A DNA stretch of 64,000 nucleotides. Origin: Rhodobacteraceae bacterium Alg231-30. GTDB lineage: Bacteria > Pseudomonadota > Alphaproteobacteria > Rhodobacterales > Rhodobacteraceae. Below, in pieces: positions 61,441 to 64,000 of this stretch. The stretch spans positions 70,941-134,940 of the forward strand of contig FREU01000001.1 of the NCBI GenBank assembly GCA_900143615.1, read 5' to 3'. Each line of letters starts with the position of its first letter. The stretch's first letter is position 1. The notes beneath the pieces are model-generated. The model searched no databases and was not told the origin of the DNA. It saw only the letters and a list, made by a program, of their open reading frames with translations. The position numbers were made by a program, and so were the translations under genes.

Positions 61441-62235
61441 GTGCTCAAGATTGAAAAACTCACCAAGGCCTTTGGGCCCAATATCGCGGTCGATAAGGCG
61501 GATATCACAATCGACAAGCCTGCGATGATCGGGATTATTGGCCGCTCTGGTGCGGGCAAGTCCACTTTGTTGCGGATGCTCAACCGGTTGAGTGATGCAA
61601 CCTCCGGGCAGATTACTTTTGAAGGGCGTGATATCACTGCGCTGAAAGGCAAAGACAAACGTCGTTGGCAGTCTGAATGCGCGATGATTTTCCAACAGTT
61701 CAATCTGGTGCCGCGCATGGATGTTGTGTCCAATGTTTTGCATGGCACGCTGAACCGTCGCTCGACCTTGGCAACACTGTTCAATCTGTTTCCGCAGTCT
61801 GACATTCATACTGCGATTGATATTCTGGATCGGCTGGGCATTGCTGAGCATGGCCCCAAGCGCGCCGAAGCCCTGTCGGGTGGGCAGCAGCAGCGTGTGG
61901 CGATCGCCCGTGCGCTGATGCAGGACCCCAAGATTATTCTGGCGGATGAGCCGATTGCCTCGCTGGATCCGATGAATGCGCAAGTGGTCATGCAATCGCT
62001 GCGCCGCATTCACGAAGAAGATGGCCGCATGGTCATTGCCAACTTGCATACGCTGGATACTGCGCGTCGCTATTGTGACCGTGTGATTGGCATGCGCGAC
62101 GGGCGCATCGTGTTTGACGGCACGCCTGCGCAACTGACCACTGGAGCTGCACGCGACATTTATGGCGCCGATGACAGCTTTAATGAGGCCTATACCTCGA
62201 CCGAAATCCAAACGCTGGAAAGCGTCCCTGCCTGA
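61441..62235 (+). CDS. phnC: Phosphonate ABC ATPase PhnC
   Basis: A 264-residue ATPase from GTG 61441, which follows GGGGGA. Walker A is GRSGAGKS, signature [12 protein letters not shown] and Walker [14 protein letters not shown]-terminal [17 protein letters not shown] and [20 protein letters not shown] are PhnC-specific. It is first in phnCDE and follows the Pho-box-like site. Confidence 0.93.
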   Translation: MLKIEKLTKAFGPNIAVDKADITIDKPAMIGIIGRSGAGKSTLLRMLNRLSDATSGQITFEGRDITALKGKDKRRWQSECAMIFQQFNLVPRMDVVSNVLHGTLNRRSTLATLFNLFPQSDIHTAIDILDRLGIAEHGPKRAEALSGGQQQRVAIARALMQDPKIILADEPIASLDPMNAQVVMQSLRRIHEEDGRMVIANLHTLDTARRYCDRVIGMRDGRIVFDGTPAQLTTGAARDIYGADDSFNEAYTSTEIQTLESVPA

Positions 62236-62291
62236 GTTTCATCAAAGCACCACATTTGAATGTGGGCTATTATCAACTGGAGAGAAGATCG

Positions 62292-63194
62292 ATGAAAAAT
62301 GTATTTGCTGCCGCACTGGTGACCACCGCTTTGGTGACGCCGGCCATAGCTGACGAAATCAAAGAATTCCGCATTGGTATTTTGGGTGGTGAGAACGCTC
62401 AGAACCGCATGACCAGCAACGAATGCTTGCGTCAGAAAACCGAAGACTTGCTGGGCGTGCCAACAAAGATTTTTGCACCAGCGGATTACAACGGTGTTAT
62501 TCAGGGCATGCTGGGCGGCACCATCGACGTAGCATGGCTGGGCGCATCTGCTTATGCCAAAACATTCCTGACCGATCCCGAAGCTGTTGAGCCAATTCTG
62601 GTGAAAGTGAACACCGACGGCAGTTACGGCTATTACTCGATCGGTTTCGCGCGCGAGGACAGCGGTGTCGATAGTCTTGAAGCGATGAAAGGCAAAGTGT
62701 TCGGCTTTGGCGATCCTAACTCGACTAGTGGCTATCTGATCCCATCGGTTGAAATTCCAACCGCTACCGGTGCTTCGATGGACTCGGGTGATTTCTTTGG
62801 TGAAGTGAAATTCACTGGCGGCCACGAGCAGACAATTGTTGCGGTAAACAATGGCGACATCGATGCTGGCGTGACTTGGGCTGACGGCTTGGGTGAATGG
62901 GAAGACGGCTATAACTCGGGTGCGCTGCGCAAGGCTGTGGACGCCGGATTGGTCGACATGAACGACATGGTTGAAATCTGGCGCTCAAAGCCGATCCCAG
63001 AAGGTCCTGTTGTCATTCGTCAGGCGCTTCCCGAGGATGTGAAAGTCAAAGTGACCGCACTTTGGGCAACTTTGCCAACTGTTGATCCTGAGTGTGCCTA
63101 TGGCGTGCTGCAGGGCGATGCGCAGGGCTTTATGCCAATCGGTCACGACGCGTACGAAGTGATCATCGAAGCCCGCAAGCTGAAGTCGAACTAA
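62292..63194 (+). CDS. phnD: Phosphonate-binding periplasmic protein PhnD
   Basis: A 300-residue protein from ATG 62292; an in-frame ATG 36 bases upstream would precede the signal peptide. The signal peptide ends TPAIADE. PhnD marks: IGILGGENAQNRMTSNECLR near residue 30, GMLGGTIDVAWLGASAYA, and FGFGDPNSTSGYLIPSVE. It delivers phosphonate to PhnE. Separated from phnE by a terminator-like hairpin. Confidence 0.93.
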   Translation: MKNVFAAALVTTALVTPAIADEIKEFRIGILGGENAQNRMTSNECLRQKTEDLLGVPTKIFAPADYNGVIQGMLGGTIDVAWLGASAYAKTFLTDPEAVEPILVKVNTDGSYGYYSIGFAREDSGVDSLEAMKGKVFGFGDPNSTSGYLIPSVEIPTATGASMDSGDFFGEVKFTGGHEQTIVAVNNGDIDAGVTWADGLGEWEDGYNSGALRKAVDAGLVDMNDMVEIWRSKPIPEGPVVIRQALPEDVKVKVTALWATLPTVDPECAYGVLQGDAQGFMPIGHDAYEVIIEARKLKSN

Positions 63195-63211
63195 GCTATA
63201 AAAATACCTCA

Positions 63212-63241
63212 ACAGGCCCTGTAATTCGCGGGGCCTGTTTT
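63212..63241 (+). terminator. Terminator/attenuator between phnD and phnE
   Basis: ACAGGCCC (63212-63219) pairs with GGGCCTGT (63231-63238) and is followed by TTTT. It lies 18 bases after the phnD stop. It would allow more binding protein than permease to be made, as is common in binding-protein operons. Confidence 0.8.
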
Positions 63242-63260
63242 CTGAATAAGAGAGGCAGCT

Positions 63261-64000
63261 ATGGCTGATCTATCAGGCAGCGTCACAGAAATTCGCGCCG
63301 AATACCTAGCGCTGACGCGCCGAAAACGTCTGATGGATGGCATCATCCTGATCATCTTTGTTGCTCTGATGGTGTCGGGCTTCATGGTGGCTGATAGCCG
63401 CAATGCGGGTGGGTTCTGGAGCGGTTTCCATCGCTTTTTTGATTTCCCAAAAGAAGTTCTGAGTGAGGCGAGCCAAAAGGTTGGCGAGCTTCCCGGGCAT
63501 TTTGTTCAGTTCCTTCCATCACTGATTGAAACCATTAATATCGCGGGCGCGTCCACTTTGTTGGGGGCGATGTTGGCGATGGTTTTGTCGCTGCTGTCGA
63601 CGCGTGGATTGGCACGCTGGCCGCGTCTGATCCCGGTGTTTCGCCGGATCATGGATATTATGCGCGCCATCCCCGAGATCGTGATCGCGCTTGTGTTGAT
63701 CTTTGTGTTGGGCGGCGGGCCGGTGCCTGCGATGCTGGCGATTGCGTTTCACACCGCCGGTGCGCTGGGCAAGCTGTTCTCTGAAGTGAACGAAAATGCC
63801 TCGCTAAAACCTGTTGAGGGGCTGCAATCCGTTGGCGCTAGTTGGGCGCAACGCATGTGGCTGGGTGTGATCCCGCAGGTGGCCCCAAACTATCTGAGCT
63901 ATGCTTTGATGCGTTTTGAGATCAACATTCGCGCCTCAGCCATCCTTGGCTTTGTGGGGGCAGGCGGTATTGGCTACGAGCTGAAAAACGCGATGAGCTG
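63261..64000 (+). CDS. phnE: Phosphonate ABC permease PhnE (3' end beyond window)
   Basis: ATG 63261 follows AGAGG; 246 codons are visible and the frame runs off the window. PhnE features: MADLSGSVTEIRAEYLALTR, RRIMDIMRAIPEIVIALVL near residue 130, AFHTAGALGKLFSEVNENAS near 165 and RFEINIRASAILGFVGAGGI near the edge. The EAA-type loop contacts PhnC. The remaining operon lies outside the window. Confidence 0.93.
   Translation, partial: MADLSGSVTEIRAEYLALTRRKRLMDGIILIIFVALMVSGFMVADSRNAGGFWSGFHRFFDFPKEVLSEASQKVGELPGHFVQFLPSLIETINIAGASTLLGAMLAMVLSLLSTRGLARWPRLIPVFRRIMDIMRAIPEIVIALVLIFVLGGGPVPAMLAIAFHTAGALGKLFSEVNENASLKPVEGLQSVGASWAQRMWLGVIPQVAPNYLSYALMRFEINIRASAILGFVGAGGIGYELKNAMS

Noticed and set aside
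61408-62211. 267-codon minus-strand frame opposite phnC
   Set aside because: phnC has all three ATPase motifs; the antisense frame has no motif and no ribosome site.
1-64000. CRISPR array, prophage or conjugative genes
   Set aside because: No regularly spaced repeats, integrase, phage structural or mobilisation genes were seen; only IS remnants near 9.5 and 18.4-19.1 kb.

Overview
This window looks like chromosomal DNA of a marine alphaproteobacterium of the Roseobacter group (Rhodobacteraceae). The support is moderate GC, dense operons joined by 4-base ATGA overlaps, many high-affinity importers (branched-chain-type ABC, peptide-type ABC, Mod, Tct, Phn) and typical roseobacter housekeeping genes (tex, an AlaX-type editing protein, a CAT-anticodon tRNA). 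The species call is inference.

Layout. (1) 1-9443: a divergent locus with a PEP-hydrolase-like/AAA+ fusion regulator (cut by the left edge) and a small TIM-barrel paralogue on the minus strand, facing a Liv-type ABC importer, a Tm-1-like ATP-binding protein, a PEP-hydrolase-family protein and an SRPBCC protein. (2) 9854-18194: a peptide-type ABC importer interleaved with a glycerophosphodiesterase, an alkaline-phosphatase-fold phosphodiesterase and a HAD phosphatase, behind a Pho-box-like repeat. This resembles the agrocinopine (acc) operon of Agrobacterium in logic. (3) 18195-19180: degraded insertion sequences. (4) 19181-25684: an AT-richer island with an HlyD-like adaptor, an ABC protein with a damaged ATPase site, a DUF3131 protein and an unknown exported protein. 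(5) 25840-31839: modABC, tex and an exonuclease. (6) 31887-35569: an AlaX-type protein, two small secreted proteins and an AhpD-like protein, all on the minus strand.

(7) 35757-48678: a carbon-acid catabolic cluster (zinc alcohol dehydrogenase, DHDPS-family aldolase, two cupins, HIBADH-like and Gfo/Idh dehydrogenases, Ldh-family reductase, FCD regulator) next to a TctABC transporter that has an extra DctP-like protein lacking a signal peptide. (8) 49052-60298: a cluster rich in flavin enzymes and hydrolases. It holds an LLM monooxygenase, a flavin reductase fused to MarR, a RidA-family protein, an enol-lactonase-like hydrolase, a BKACE enzyme, a creatininase-family amidohydrolase, a cytosine-deaminase-like amidohydrolase and an FAD-linked oxidase. 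The parts resemble the Rut pyrimidine pathway and suggest opening of a nitrogen ring. (9) 60440-64000: a DUF2165 membrane protein, tRNA-Met and a Pho-box-preceded phnCDE importer (phnE cut by the right edge).

The best candidates for undescribed biology are the Tm-1/PEP-hydrolase locus with three paralogous barrels and an AAA+ domain that has lost its sigma-54 contact loop, the Pho-regulated acc-like organophosphate operon, the Rut-like nitrogen-ring cluster, and the DUF3131/degenerate-ABC island. All function calls come from reading the sequence by eye; no database search was run.
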